Source: Planctomycetota bacterium
GTDB taxonomy: Bacteria > Planctomycetota > UBA1135 > UBA2386
Assembly (NCBI GenBank): GCA_016713175.1
Contig: JADJPQ010000001.1
Span: 62,001-126,000, forward strand
DNA: 64,000 bases
Direction: 5' to 3'
Each line of letters starts with the position of its first letter. The stretch's first letter is position 1. The position numbers and the translations under genes were made by a program. This document shows, one piece after another, positions 9,952 through 19,431 of this stretch. The notes under the pieces were generated by a model. That model made no database searches and was not told the origin of the DNA. It saw only the letters and a program-made list of their open reading frames with translations.

Positions 9952-11301
9952 ATGGACGTTCTGCACGTGATCCATCAGTTCGCCCCGGAGACCCGCGGTG
10001 GCTCGGAGTCGTACGTGTTCGACGTCGCGCAGCGGCAACGGGCGCTGGGCCTCGACGTGCAGGTGCTGACCGGCTCGATGCAGGCGCGCGATGCGATCGT
10101 GGTCGAGGATCACGTGGTCGACGGTCTGCCGGTGCACCGCCTGCATCGCGACGATCTGTACTTCGACCACCACGCCAAGATGTGGCACCCGGAGGTCGAA
10201 CACCGCTTCGGCGAACTGCTGCAGCACTGGCGGCCGAAGCTGCTGCACGTGCATCACTGGCTGCGGTTGACCTGCAATCTGGTCGAGATCGCGTGGCGGC
10301 ACGGCGTGCCGGCCGTGGTGACGCTGCACGACTACTGGACCAGTTGTCCGCGCGCGTTCCGGCGCCGGCGCGACGACGCCGCCTGTCGCCGCGAACTGTC
10401 GCCGACGAGCTGCGGTGATTGCGTACCGCGCTACGGCCACGAACCGCCGGGCGAGATCGCCGCTGGCATCGAGTTGTTCCGCGACCACTTCCGCGCCGAA
10501 CTGTCGCTGGCGCGCCGCGTGTTCGTCGCGGTCGGTTCGACCGCCGACCTGCTGGCCGCCACCACCGGCGTGCCGCGCGATCGCTACGACGTGCTGCCGC
10601 TCGGCTATCGACCGCGGTTTCCCGGGCAAGCCCGATCGTCGGCCCCGGCAGCCGGCCAGCCGTTCCGCTTCGCGTTCTGGGGCGGCGTCGGTCGCCACAA
10701 GGGCGTCGGGGTGCTGCTCGAAGCGTTTGCGCGCCTCCATGCGGTGGCGCCGGGACGCGGCGAACTGCACATCCTCGGCGCCATCGAAACGCCGGAGTAT
10801 GCGGCCGAATTGCACGGCGCCGCGCACGGTCTGCCGGTGGTGTTCCACGGCGCGTTCACGGCCGACCAGCTGCGTGCCGTGGCGCCGCATGCCGGCGTCT
10901 TCCCGAGCACCTGCCTGGAGACGTTCGGACTGGTGCTCGACGAGTGTTTCGAACTCGGCTTGCCGTGCATCACGAGCGATCTCGGCGCGTTGCCCGAACG
11001 CGCCGGCGCCGCGGGCCTGTGCACGCGTGCGGGTGACGCTGCCGATCTGGCGGCGGCCATGACGCGCTTGCGCGACGAGCCAGGATTGTGGCAGCGGCTG
11101 GTCGCCAATGCGCCGCCACCGCCGCCCGGACTCGACGCCCACGTCGCCACCTTGCTGACGCATTACGCCGAAGCCAGGTCGGCACCGGCGCGGGATTGGT
11201 TCGCCGGCCCGGTCGAGGCGCGGCGCCGGGTCTGGTTCCTGCTGAAGCAGCGCGAGTCGGCGCTCGGCAGGGTCGTTCCGCCGGGCGGGCCACAGTACTG
11301 A
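9952..11301 (+). CDS. GT4-family glycosyltransferase
   Basis: A 449-residue cytoplasmic GT-B-fold glycosyltransferase. The N-terminal Rossmann domain opens with VLHVIHQFAPETRGGSESYV, the usual GT4 strand plus glycine-rich acceptor loop. The C-terminal nucleotide-sugar domain has FAFWGGVGRHKGVGVLLEAF near residue 240 and the E-x7-E signature with Glu323 and Glu331 in ETFGLVLDE, the retaining GT4 donor-binding and catalytic motif. A Cys-containing insertion, CRRELSPTSCGDC (about 147-160), is of the kind seen in GT4 enzymes that use a HYW-D-W style acceptor domain. Sugar and acceptor cannot be told; cell-surface polysaccharide synthesis is the usual role. It diverges from the mechanosensitive channel with 113 bases between the starts. 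Confidence 0.88.
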   Translation: MDVLHVIHQFAPETRGGSESYVFDVAQRQRALGLDVQVLTGSMQARDAIVVEDHVVDGLPVHRLHRDDLYFDHHAKMWHPEVEHRFGELLQHWRPKLLHVHHWLRLTCNLVEIAWRHGVPAVVTLHDYWTSCPRAFRRRRDDAACRRELSPTSCGDCVPRYGHEPPGEIAAGIELFRDHFRAELSLARRVFVAVGSTADLLAATTGVPRDRYDVLPLGYRPRFPGQARSSAPAAGQPFRFAFWGGVGRHKGVGVLLEAFARLHAVAPGRGELHILGAIETPEYAAELHGAAHGLPVVFHGAFTADQLRAVAPHAGVFPSTCLETFGLVLDECFELGLPCITSDLGALPERAGAAGLCTRAGDAADLAAAMTRLRDEPGLWQRLVANAPPPPPGLDAHVATLLTHYAEARSAPARDWFAGPVEARRRVWFLLKQRESALGRVVPPGGPQY

Positions 11302-11364
11302 GACCCGCCGGCGCCGCCGATGGTGTGGGCGCCTCGCCGGTGTTTCCGGATACGCTGGCGAGCG

Positions 11365-13113
11365 ATGTTCCTGCTGCCCGCGGCACTTGCGCTGCTCGCC
11401 GTCGTTCCCCAGCAACCGCTGGATCCCGAAGCCTCGCCGAACGGCCGCACGCACTTCCTCGGACGTGAGATCGCGCAGACGATGCACTGGACCGGGGCGG
11501 CGTGGCTCTTGCGCGCGACCCGCGAAGACGAGGAGAACGGCGTCCGGTTGCGGCAATGGCTGGCGGTCGCTCCGGGACAGGTGGTTTGCGATCTGGGCTG
11601 TGGCAACGGCTACCACACGTTGCCGCTGGCGGAGGCGGTCGGCCCCGCGGGTCGGGTGCTGGCGGTCGAGCTGCAACCCCAGTTGTTGCAGATGCTGCAG
11701 GTGCGCGCGCGCGAACGCCAATTGACCAACGTGACCTCGATCGAGGCGACCGTCGATGATCCGAGACTACCGGCGCAGTCGTGCGATCTGGTGCTGCTCG
11801 TCGATGTCTATCACGAACTGTCGCATCCGGTGCGCGTGATGCAGCGGGTCCGCCAATCACTGCGGCCGGGTGGTCGCGTGGTGCTGGTCGAGTTCCGCGC
11901 CGAGGATCCGGACGTGCCGATCAAGCCCGAGCACAAGATGGACCGCGCGCAGGTCGTGCGCGAAATGGCGGCGCATGGCTTCCGGTTGACGGCGTCGTTC
12001 GATGGTCTGCCGTGGCAGCATGCGATGGCGTTCCTGCCGGATGGAGTCGACGGTTCAAGGCAATCCGCACGTCTGTTCGTCGCCGGTTTCCTGGCCGTCA
12101 ACGGCGCAGCGCCGCGACGGCTGCAGCCGTGGCTGACCGATGCGGTGACCGAGGACTCGGTGCCAGTGCTGCCAGCCGACGCCCGGATCGAACTTGCCGG
12201 TGCGGATCGCCTGCTGGCGACACTGGCGGATCGCGATGGTCAGCCGCTGCAGGTCGATCGGCGATGCCTCGCGTTGGAGCAGGATGCCGAGGGTCGATGG
12301 TGGATCGCGGCGGTCGGCGCAGCGGCGGCTTCGAACCGCTCCCATGGTTCGGCGCGGCCGTTCGTGGCGATGCACACTGGCACTGGCGGCGGGTCGATCG
12401 ACGACCGCGCGGCCCTGGTGGACGAACTCGGTTTCGACGGGCTGGCCTGGGACCTTGCCGATCTGCCCAAGGTGCGCCTGGCGTGCGAACGGCGCGGCGG
12501 CGATCTGTACTCGGCCTGGGGCGTGCTCGATCTGCCGGCGACGGTGGAGTCGATGGCGCCGCTGCAGGCGGCGATGCAGGCGATGGCCGGTGGCCCAGGG
12601 GCCTTGTGGCTTGGCATTCGCCAACGGTCACGGTCGCTGCGCGATCCAACCGGTGACGAGGCCGCTCTCACGGCCCTGGCACCGCTGCTGGCGACCGCGG
12701 CTGCCACGGGAGTGGAGATTGCGCTGTACCCGCACCACGACTTCTGGCTGGAGACGATCGACGATGCGCTGCGTCTCGCCGAACGCGCCGATCACCGTTC
12801 GCTCGGTGTCTGCTTCAACCTCTGCCACTTCTTGCGCACGGGTGACGAGACCGACCCGACCTCGGCGATCCGGCGATGTGGCCAACGCCTGCTGGCGGTG
12901 ACGTTGAATGGCGCCGATCGCGATGGCGCCGATTGGCGTTCCCTGATCCAGCCGCTCGGGTCGGGAGACTTCGATTTGCGACTGTTGCTGCGCGCGCTCG
13001 ATGACGTCGGGTTCGCGGGACCGGTTGGTTTGCAGGGTTTTGGCCTCCCGGCGCCGTCGCGTGACCATCTGACCGCTTCGATGGCGGCATGGCGCGCCGC
13101 GCACCGCCGTTGA
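11365..13113 (+). CDS. Secreted SAM-methyltransferase / TIM-barrel isomerase fusion
   Basis: From an ATG at 11365 this encodes 582 residues with a signal peptide (MFLLPAALALLAVVPQQ); a longer in-frame start at 11320 would spoil that signal. Residues 40-200 are a class I SAM-dependent methyltransferase. Motif I is VCDLGCGNG at 74-82, an acidic residue ending strand 2 lies in LAVELQPQ, and the loop LLLVDVYHEL plus LRPGGRVVLVEF corresponds to motifs III-IV. Residues of about 330-580 look like a xylose-isomerase-type TIM barrel (sugar phosphate isomerase/epimerase). Evidence is the metal-site-like segment LYPHHDFWLETIDDALRL, then GVCFNLCHFL and LNGADRDGADWRSLIQPLG. Joining these two domains and exporting them is unusual. 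Its stop codon abuts that of the convergent sigma gene. Confidence 0.8.
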   Translation: MFLLPAALALLAVVPQQPLDPEASPNGRTHFLGREIAQTMHWTGAAWLLRATREDEENGVRLRQWLAVAPGQVVCDLGCGNGYHTLPLAEAVGPAGRVLAVELQPQLLQMLQVRARERQLTNVTSIEATVDDPRLPAQSCDLVLLVDVYHELSHPVRVMQRVRQSLRPGGRVVLVEFRAEDPDVPIKPEHKMDRAQVVREMAAHGFRLTASFDGLPWQHAMAFLPDGVDGSRQSARLFVAGFLAVNGAAPRRLQPWLTDAVTEDSVPVLPADARIELAGADRLLATLADRDGQPLQVDRRCLALEQDAEGRWWIAAVGAAAASNRSHGSARPFVAMHTGTGGGSIDDRAALVDELGFDGLAWDLADLPKVRLACERRGGDLYSAWGVLDLPATVESMAPLQAAMQAMAGGPGALWLGIRQRSRSLRDPTGDEAALTALAPLLATAAATGVEIALYPHHDFWLETIDDALRLAERADHRSLGVCFNLCHFLRTGDETDPTSAIRRCGQRLLAVTLNGADRDGADWRSLIQPLGSGDFDLRLLLRALDDVGFAGPVGLQGFGLPAPSRDHLTASMAAWRAAHRR

Positions 13114-13686
13114 TCAGGCCGCGAACCAGTCGCAGGTCTCGCGCAGCTTCTGCCGCAGGCGGTACCAGCGCTTGGCCGTGGCTTCTTCGCCGAGCCCGAC
13201 GACGACCGCAGCTTCGCGCGTCGGCAGTTCCTCCATGCCGCACAGCAGCAGCAGCCGGCGATCGGTGTCGTCGAGGGCGGCCGCTTCCTGCAGCAGTTTC
13301 TGCACGTCGTCCGAACGGGCGATGCGCCGGGTCATGGTCGTCAGGTGATCGCTGACCTGAGCGAGCTGATCGGCCCGCGCGGTGTCGCCTTCGGCGATCT
13401 GCACGCGACGGACCTTGCGTTGCCGGCGGGCGTGCTCGAGCAGCACGTTGCGCGCGATCTGGAACACCCAGGCCCGGCAATCGCCGCCGGTGAAGCGGCT
13501 GCGATGCAGCCATGCGCGACACAGCACGTCCTGCGCGAGATCCTCGGCATCAGCCATCGGCCGGCCATGCAGACGGAACGCCGCCCAGCAGATCAGCCGT
13601 GGCGTCAACCGTTCGAATTCGGTTTGCCAATCGATCGGGTTCGGAGCCGGCGCATCGGGCATTGCCACAGTGTAGCCGGCGGTCAT
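13114..13686 (-). CDS. ECF-like RNA polymerase sigma factor, co-translated with two kinases
   Basis: A 190-residue sigma-70-family protein. Region 2 is seen in ADAEDLAQDVLCRAWLHRSRF followed by CRAWVFQIARNVLLEHARRQ, the classic core-binding and -10-recognition helices. Region 4 is DDTDRRLLLLCGMEELPTREAAVVVGLGEEATAKRWYRLRQKL, a helix-turn-helix for the -35 element (the motifs are given here in overlapping parts of under 25 residues). The start at 13686 is chosen because its ATG overlaps the stop of the upstream kinase (ATGA), which predicts translational coupling; Met at 13662 is an alternative. Sigma factors encoded with Ser/Thr kinases are typical of Planctomycetota and suggest phosphorylation control in place of an anti-sigma factor, which is inference. 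No anti-sigma gene is adjacent. Confidence 0.88.
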   Translation of the reverse strand: MTAGYTVAMPDAPAPNPIDWQTEFERLTPRLICWAAFRLHGRPMADAEDLAQDVLCRAWLHRSRFTGGDCRAWVFQIARNVLLEHARRQRKVRRVQIAEGDTARADQLAQVSDHLTTMTRRIARSDDVQKLLQEAAALDDTDRRLLLLCGMEELPTREAAVVVGLGEEATAKRWYRLRQKLRETCDWFAA

Positions 13687-16142
13687 CGGGGGCGCTGCTC
13701 GGCCGGTTCGGTCAGGAGTCCTGCGAACTCCGGCTCCGCGGCAATCGGTGCAAACACCGGGTCCCGCAACGGCGGCAGGAACCCCCGTTCGCCGGCGAGC
13801 TGCAGCAGAGCGATCGCCTGTCGGCGCCATCTGACCGTGGTTTCGGGGTGTTCCTCCGGCAGGTTGGCCAATGCCCGACACATGGCATACGCGGCCCGCG
13901 CCGCCGACTGCTTGCCGGGGACCCGCCCGTGGGCCAGCGCGTGCGACGCGAGCTCGCGCCAGCGACCGGCGCGGTCGAGCCAGGAGCCGAGTCGGAAATG
14001 CCAGGTCTCGAGCAGCGTCGCCAGCTCAGGGTCGTGCGATCTCAGCCAGGCGCCGTGCGCCAGCGCGATCGCCCGTTGCAGCAGGGGAATGGCCTCGGCA
14101 AGCCGTTGGCTGACCCGCATCGCCTCGGCGAGATCGGCACCGGCGCGCGCGACTGCCGCAGCGTGTTCCGCGACCGTCGGAAACTCGCGCAGGTTGCGTT
14201 CCGCGAACCACAGCGAACGCCGGGTGTGCCGTTCGAAGGTCGCCACGTCGTTGGCGCGGGCGGCCAGCTTGGCGGCGTTGCGTTCGGCATAGGCCCGCAG
14301 ACGCGTGGCCTCCCAGCGGGAGCAGCCATCCGGCGGGGCGGCATCGAGCACCGCGATGGCTTCGTGCACCAAGCGTCCCGCCTCGTCGACGTCGCCGTCG
14401 TCGGCCAGCAGGTCGGCCAGGTTGTTGCACGTGACGACATGCTGGAACAGTGCACGCGGCGGTCGTTCGGCCGCGGGGAGCCCTTGGCCAAGGCTGCGGC
14501 TCTGCTGCATCCACTGGAGCCGGGCGCTGCGGTCGCCGCGACGCCACGCCGTGCGCGCGCGGGTCTCGTAGACGTCCAACAAGCTGCATCGGGCGACGGT
14601 CGCCTCGGCGGGATCGGCGAACAACGGCTGCAGCCACGTCACCGCGAGGTCGAGATGGCGATCGGCGGTGTCGGGGTCGGCGGTGGCGACCGCGAACGAC
14701 GCCCGGAGCCAGTGCGCATCGGCGCGCCGCCGCTGCAGCCCGGCATTGGTCAGCAGGTCGTCGGGCAGCAGTTCGAGCACGCGTTCGATGGTCGCGATGC
14801 CGCGGGCCGTGTCGCCGAGCCGATCCTGGGTCATCGCCAGTTCCCAGCCCGCCTCGATGCGTTGTGCAACCGCGAGGCCGGTCGGTCCGGTGCGGACCAG
14901 CAGGTCGTTGATGTCGAACGCGGTCTGCAACATCCGGGCGCGCAGCAGGTCGACCCGCCGGCGGTCGGCCAGCCCGTCCCAGTCGGGACGCATCAGCAGG
15001 GCGGTGATCGCATCATGCGCGAGTTGCTGGCAACGACCGGTGTGTCGGTGTCGCTCGGTCAGATCGCGGGCCAGCGCCGATTGCTGCAGCCACAGGGCAG
15101 CCGGCATCGCCGCCAGCAACGCGCCGACTACCAGCAGGCCGCGCGCCAGCGTGCGGTGCCGCCGCAACAGCCGACGAACGACCCCGAACGGTCCCGGGGT
15201 GCGCGCGGCAATCGGCCCGCCGACCAACGCCCGACCGAGGTCGTCGGCGAAGGACTGCATGTCGCGATAGCGGTCCTCGCGGCGGAGTTCGAGGGCGTGG
15301 CGCAGCACCGTCTCGACGGCGCGTGGCGGTCGGCTGCCGGCCGGCCGCAGTCGCGGCAGCGCACCGGCCAGGATGTGGTCGCGTACCTGCTGGCTGTCCG
15401 ACGTCCCGAATGGCGCCTGCAGCGTCAGCAGTTGCCAGGCCACCGCGCCGAGCGACCAGATGTCGGTGCGTTCATCGCAGGGCTCGCCGCGCAGTTGTTC
15501 GGGCGACATCCACGCCGGCGAACCAAGACCGCCGCCGGTGCGCGTGATCGACAGCGAACCGGCCTCGCGCGCCAGACCGAAATCGAGGACGACGGCGCGC
15601 CCGACCGGCGTAACCATGATGTTGGCCGGTTTCAGATCGCGGTGCAGCACGCCACGGCGATGGGCGTGCGCCATCGCTTCGGCGAGTTGCAGACAAAGCC
15701 GCAGCGTGGCCTGCCAATGTGCGCCGACGAGTGCTTCCGGCAGTGGTGCGTCGGTCGGGATGCCGATCGCGGTCGCGATCGTGCGGCCGTCGATGGTGCG
15801 CGTGGGCACGGTCGCGAGGCGTGCAGTCACCTGATCCAACGGCAACCCGTCCAACAGCTGCATCGCGAAGAACGGCACGCCCTGCGCTTGCGCGGCACCG
15901 AGGATCGGTACGATCGATGGATGCTGCAGGCGCGCGATCACGTCGACTTCGCGCTGGAACCGCTCGCGCGCATTCGGGAAGAACAGCAGTTCGGGCCGGA
16001 CGATCTTCAGCGCCACGCGGCGCCGCGGATTGCGTTGTTCGGCCTCCCAGACGACGCCCATGCCGCCGCTGCCGATCTGGCGCAGCAACCGGTACTCGCC
16101 GAGCTGTTCGGGCATCGGGCGATCGGGCAACGTCGGTGTCAT
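13683..16142 (-). CDS. Transmembrane Ser/Thr protein kinase (second of tandem pair)
   Basis: An 819-residue Hanks-type kinase. The glycine loop IGSGGMGVVWEAE begins near residue 23, the VALKIV lysine follows, and the catalytic loop HRDLKPAN starts near residue 167. Then come VVLDFGLA and the activation-segment end GSPAWMSPEQLRG, so all key catalytic residues are present. A single membrane helix lies at about 331-352. The remaining roughly 460 residues are outside the membrane if the kinase is cytoplasmic; they are alpha-helical, Ala/Leu/Arg-rich, and resemble degenerate TPR repeats. It is very similar to the neighbouring kinase over the catalytic domain (for example VRPELLFF and VPFFAM in both). 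Its start overlaps that kinase's stop and its stop overlaps the sigma start, both by ATGA. Confidence 0.95.
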   Translation of the reverse strand: MTPTLPDRPMPEQLGEYRLLRQIGSGGMGVVWEAEQRNPRRRVALKIVRPELLFFPNARERFQREVDVIARLQHPSIVPILGAAQAQGVPFFAMQLLDGLPLDQVTARLATVPTRTIDGRTIATAIGIPTDAPLPEALVGAHWQATLRLCLQLAEAMAHAHRRGVLHRDLKPANIMVTPVGRAVVLDFGLAREAGSLSITRTGGGLGSPAWMSPEQLRGEPCDERTDIWSLGAVAWQLLTLQAPFGTSDSQQVRDHILAGALPRLRPAGSRPPRAVETVLRHALELRREDRYRDMQSFADDLGRALVGGPIAARTPGPFGVVRRLLRRHRTLARGLLVVGALLAAMPAALWLQQSALARDLTERHRHTGRCQQLAHDAITALLMRPDWDGLADRRRVDLLRARMLQTAFDINDLLVRTGPTGLAVAQRIEAGWELAMTQDRLGDTARGIATIERVLELLPDDLLTNAGLQRRRADAHWLRASFAVATADPDTADRHLDLAVTWLQPLFADPAEATVARCSLLDVYETRARTAWRRGDRSARLQWMQQSRSLGQGLPAAERPPRALFQHVVTCNNLADLLADDGDVDEAGRLVHEAIAVLDAAPPDGCSRWEATRLRAYAERNAAKLAARANDVATFERHTRRSLWFAERNLREFPTVAEHAAAVARAGADLAEAMRVSQRLAEAIPLLQRAIALAHGAWLRSHDPELATLLETWHFRLGSWLDRAGRWRELASHALAHGRVPGKQSAARAAYAMCRALANLPEEHPETTVRWRRQAIALLQLAGERGFLPPLRDPVFAPIAAEPEFAGLLTEPAEQRPR

Positions 16143-18748
16143 CGGCTGCCTCCGTCAGCGATCGCGGTCAGCAACATCGTGAACTGCGGTCGGTCGACCA
16201 GCGCGGCGAAGCGTTGCCGCAGTCGGCTGGCGTCCATCGGCACGCCACGACCGGCGGCGCGCATCAGGGCATCGAGGGCTTCGATGCGCAGCGAATCGTC
16301 ATTCGCGACCTCGGCGCACCGCAGCAGCAGTTCGGCGCCGGACTCGGCGAACGTGGCGGCGGCCGGCAGGTCGACCAGGAGCCGCAGTGCGTCGGCGGCC
16401 AGATCGGAGCGTTCGTCGGCCAGCGTGTCCTCGGCGATTCGGGTCAGCGTGCTGGCCAGTTCGTGCGCCAGCGCGGTTGCCGGTGTCGTCAGACTCTCGA
16501 TCCGGAGCAGGCAGCGGCTGACCTCGCCGGCCAGCGTCACCGCCGGTCCGAAGGCATCGACGGCCGCGGCCTCGGCAACGTCGGCGACCAGCACGCCGGC
16601 GAGCGTCGTGTGCACGAGGACGTCCAGTGGCCGGGCCTCGGCCTGTTGCCGCAAGCGATCGCGCCATTGCGTGCGGCGGGCCGCAGCTTCGGCGGCCGGC
16701 AGGGCGGCGAGCAGGCCGCGTTCCGCCCGAATCGTCAGCTCGACGACGTCGGCGGCGGCGCGGCCGAACTCGGCGGCGGTGGTGGCCTCGGGCAGGCCAT
16801 GCTCGAGTGCGCGTCGCCAGGTGGCGATTGCAGCAACAGCGTCACCCTGTCGCGACGCCAGGTCGGCCCGCTGGCACAGCGCCCGGCCGATCTGCACCTG
16901 CCGATGGCCAGCCGTCAGCGCGGGTGTGGTCGCCAGCAGTGCCAGTTCGGCCTCGACCGACTCGACTGCAGCCGCGAGGTCGCCGGTGGCGAGCGCCGCG
17001 TCGGTCAGGTCGTGCAGCCACCAGAGCCGCGCGGCCAGGTCGTCCGGTGTCGGGTCGCCCGGCGCGAGATCGCGCGCAATCGCCAGCGCGGCGCGGAAGC
17101 CCGGGATCGCCTCCGGGGCGCGTCCGTCGGCCAGGGCAACCCGGGCCGCGTCGGCCAGCGCGCGGGCTCGCAGTGGTGAACGGGGATCGGGCGCCGTGTC
17201 GCGCAGCGCGTCGGCCGCCAGTGCCGCCGCCTGTTGGCGTTCGCCAGCCACCAACAGACCGCCGATCACGCCGGTGCGGGCCGTCGCCAACCGTTCGCGC
17301 AGGCGGGGCGACTCGGGCACTTCGGCGCGGATCTGCTGCCAGAACTCCAACGCGCGGCGCTGCAGCGCGGTCGCCATCGTCGCCGCGTCCGGGCCGGCGG
17401 CCCGCAGTTCTTCGGTCTGGTCGGCCAGGCCATCGATGGCATCGAACACCGCGGCAAGCTGTCGTTCGGTGCGCGCCTGTTCGACGGTTGCGGCGTGCAG
17501 CGCCGTGCGGCCGTTCTGCCACCAGAAGATCGGCAGCATCAGCGCGACGAGCGCCGCGGTGGTCAACGCGGCGGCGGCGACGCGATGCCGAGCCGCCAGA
17601 CGCCGCAAGCGCACCGGCCACGGTGTCGGGCGCGCGGCGATCGTGCGGCCGTCGGCGACCGCGGCCAGGTCGGCGGCGAAGGCGGTCATCGAGGCATAGC
17701 GGCGCTCGCGATCGACATCCATGGCGACCCGCAGCACGATGCCGAGGTCCCGTGGCACGGTCGGATCGACCTCATGCACCGGCGGGCAGTCGCCGGTCAG
17801 GATCCGTTGCCGCAGCACTTCGCGATCGTCGACCGGAAACGGCGCGCGCCGCGCCAGCAGCTGCCAGCCGGTCGCCGCCAGCGAATAGACATCGGCGCGC
17901 TCGTCGCTCGCTTCGCCGCGCACCTGTTCGGGCGACATGAACGCGGGCGAACCGGGTTCGCCACCGGTCTTGGTGATCTTGTCATCGCTGCGCACGTGCG
18001 CCAGCCCGAAGTCGAGCACGATGGCGCGGCCATCCGGCGTCAGCATCAGGTTGGAAGGCTTCAGGTCGCGATGGACGATGCCGCGTTCATGCGCGTGCGC
18101 CATCGCCTCAGCCGCCTGGCGCAGCAGGGCGACGCAGGTCTGCCACCACGAGCCGGCGAACGCGCTCGTCGTCGGCGGCGCGTCGAGCATCGCCGCCAGG
18201 TCGCGGCCCGCCAGGTCACCGGCGGCACGGCCCCGCAATCGCCGCGTCACGGCATCGGCCGACAGACCGGGCAGCAGTTCCATCGCGAAGAACGGCACCT
18301 GCTCGTGCTCGCCGCAGGCGACGATCGGCACCACGCCCGGATGCGACAACCGCGCGATCGCCTCGACCTCGCGCCGGAAGCGCTCGCGGGCGCCGTCGAA
18401 GAACAGCAGTTCGGGCCGGATCACCTTCAGCGCGACGCGCCGACCGAGACTCTGCTGTTCGGCCTCGAACACCATGCCCATGCCGCCGCCGCCGATCTGC
18501 CGGATCATCCGGAACTCGCCGAGCCGTTCGGGCAACTGCACGCGATGCGCATCGCGACCGAGGATGCCGGTGGCGGTGAAGCGATCGATGACCGCGCGGA
18601 TCCGGCTCTTGTGCAACGGATGGCGGTCGAGGAACTGCTGCAGCGCCGCGTCGTCGCCGCCGTCGAGCAGCGCGAGAGCCTCGGCAACGAGGTCTTCCAG
18701 CGGATCGCTCGGATCCGGCGTCTGGTTGGCGGATGCAGTCATGGGCAC
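16139..18748 (-). CDS. Transmembrane Ser/Thr protein kinase (first of tandem pair)
   Basis: An 869-residue Hanks-type kinase and the first gene of the kinase-kinase-sigma operon. Residues 1-75 form a helical N-terminal extension with a short repeat of the kind found before Planctomycete kinases (LLDGGDDAALQQFLDRHP). The glycine loop GGGGMGMVFE starts near 86, HRDLKPSN begins at about 226, and VLDFGLA and GSPAFMSPEQVRG follow, so it should be active. A transmembrane helix containing ALMLPIFWW lies at about 393-412. The C-terminal 450 residues are helical and probably TPR-like. A Met two codons in (18742) is an alternative start. The stop overlaps the next start (ATGA). It diverges from the sigma gene starting at 18820 with 71 bases between. 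Confidence 0.95.
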   Translation of the reverse strand: MPMTASANQTPDPSDPLEDLVAEALALLDGGDDAALQQFLDRHPLHKSRIRAVIDRFTATGILGRDAHRVQLPERLGEFRMIRQIGGGGMGMVFEAEQQSLGRRVALKVIRPELLFFDGARERFRREVEAIARLSHPGVVPIVACGEHEQVPFFAMELLPGLSADAVTRRLRGRAAGDLAGRDLAAMLDAPPTTSAFAGSWWQTCVALLRQAAEAMAHAHERGIVHRDLKPSNLMLTPDGRAIVLDFGLAHVRSDDKITKTGGEPGSPAFMSPEQVRGEASDERADVYSLAATGWQLLARRAPFPVDDREVLRQRILTGDCPPVHEVDPTVPRDLGIVLRVAMDVDRERRYASMTAFAADLAAVADGRTIAARPTPWPVRLRRLAARHRVAAAALTTAALVALMLPIFWWQNGRTALHAATVEQARTERQLAAVFDAIDGLADQTEELRAAGPDAATMATALQRRALEFWQQIRAEVPESPRLRERLATARTGVIGGLLVAGERQQAAALAADALRDTAPDPRSPLRARALADAARVALADGRAPEAIPGFRAALAIARDLAPGDPTPDDLAARLWWLHDLTDAALATGDLAAAVESVEAELALLATTPALTAGHRQVQIGRALCQRADLASRQGDAVAAIATWRRALEHGLPEATTAAEFGRAAADVVELTIRAERGLLAALPAAEAAARRTQWRDRLRQQAEARPLDVLVHTTLAGVLVADVAEAAAVDAFGPAVTLAGEVSRCLLRIESLTTPATALAHELASTLTRIAEDTLADERSDLAADALRLLVDLPAAATFAESGAELLLRCAEVANDDSLRIEALDALMRAAGRGVPMDASRLRQRFAALVDRPQFTMLLTAIADGGSR

Positions 18749-18819
18749 GGGGCGGCGGTCGCCGGGGCATGGCGCCGGGATGACATCAGGGTATCGTGCG
18801 CACCGCGTTCCGCGTTCGC

Positions 18820-19431
18820 ATGCAAGACAACGACGAACTGATCCGCCGCGCGGCCAGTGCCGATCGGGAGGCGCTGGAGGCCCTGTTGGTCCGCCATCTC
18901 CCGGGCCTCGAAGGCTACCTGCGGCTGCGGATGGGACCGGCGATGCGGGCGCGCGAGACTTCGGCGGATCTGGTGCAATCGGTCGCGCGCGAGGTGCTCG
19001 TCGACCTGTCGGCGTTCGAATACCGCGGCGAGGCAGCGTTCAAGCACTGGCTGTACACCCGCGCGCAGCACAAGTTGCTGGAGAAGCAGCGCTGGAACAC
19101 CGCGCAGCGCCGCGACGTCGCCCGCGAAGTGCCGCTCGACGATGCCAGCAGTCTCGGCATCCTGGCGTGCTACAGGTCGCTGTGCTCGCCCAGCGCGCAG
19201 CTGCAGGCGCAGGAGGCGATCGCGCGGATCGAGGCGGCGTTCGATGAACTGCCGGACGACTACAAGGACGCGATCACGTTGCACCGGATGATGGGCCTGA
19301 GCCACGCCGAGGTGGCGACAAGAATGGATCGCAGCGAGGGCGCCGTGCGCAACCTCGTCTATCGCGGCCTGTCGCGGCTCGCGCTCAAGCTCAGTGACGC
19401 AGCTGCCGGTGAGCCGCCGGCCGCCGGTTGA
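18820..19431 (+). CDS. ECF-type RNA polymerase sigma factor
   Basis: From the ATG at 18820 the protein has 203 residues; an in-frame GTG at 18796 would add eight. Region 2 is visible as ETSADLVQSVAREVL and YRGEAAFKHWLYTRAQHKLLE, with a DLVQS core helix typical of the Planctomycete ECF groups linked to kinases. Region 4 is the segment LPDDYKDAITLHRMMGLSH followed by AEVATRMDRSEGAVRNLVYRG, a clear helix-turn-helix. It sits between two kinase loci: divergent from the tandem kinases at 18748 and 278 bases upstream of the kinase at 19710 on the same strand, so it could govern either. Its own start has no strong ribosome-binding site. Confidence 0.9.
   Translation: MQDNDELIRRAASADREALEALLVRHLPGLEGYLRLRMGPAMRARETSADLVQSVAREVLVDLSAFEYRGEAAFKHWLYTRAQHKLLEKQRWNTAQRRDVAREVPLDDASSLGILACYRSLCSPSAQLQAQEAIARIEAAFDELPDDYKDAITLHRMMGLSHAEVATRMDRSEGAVRNLVYRGLSRLALKLSDAAAGEPPAAG

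Noticed and set aside
13512..17699. A 1,395-codon plus-strand frame opposite the two kinases
   Set aside because: It is the mirror of high-GC coding DNA; its Arg/Ser/Ala-rich translation has no domain, whereas the minus-strand frames carry full kinase motifs.
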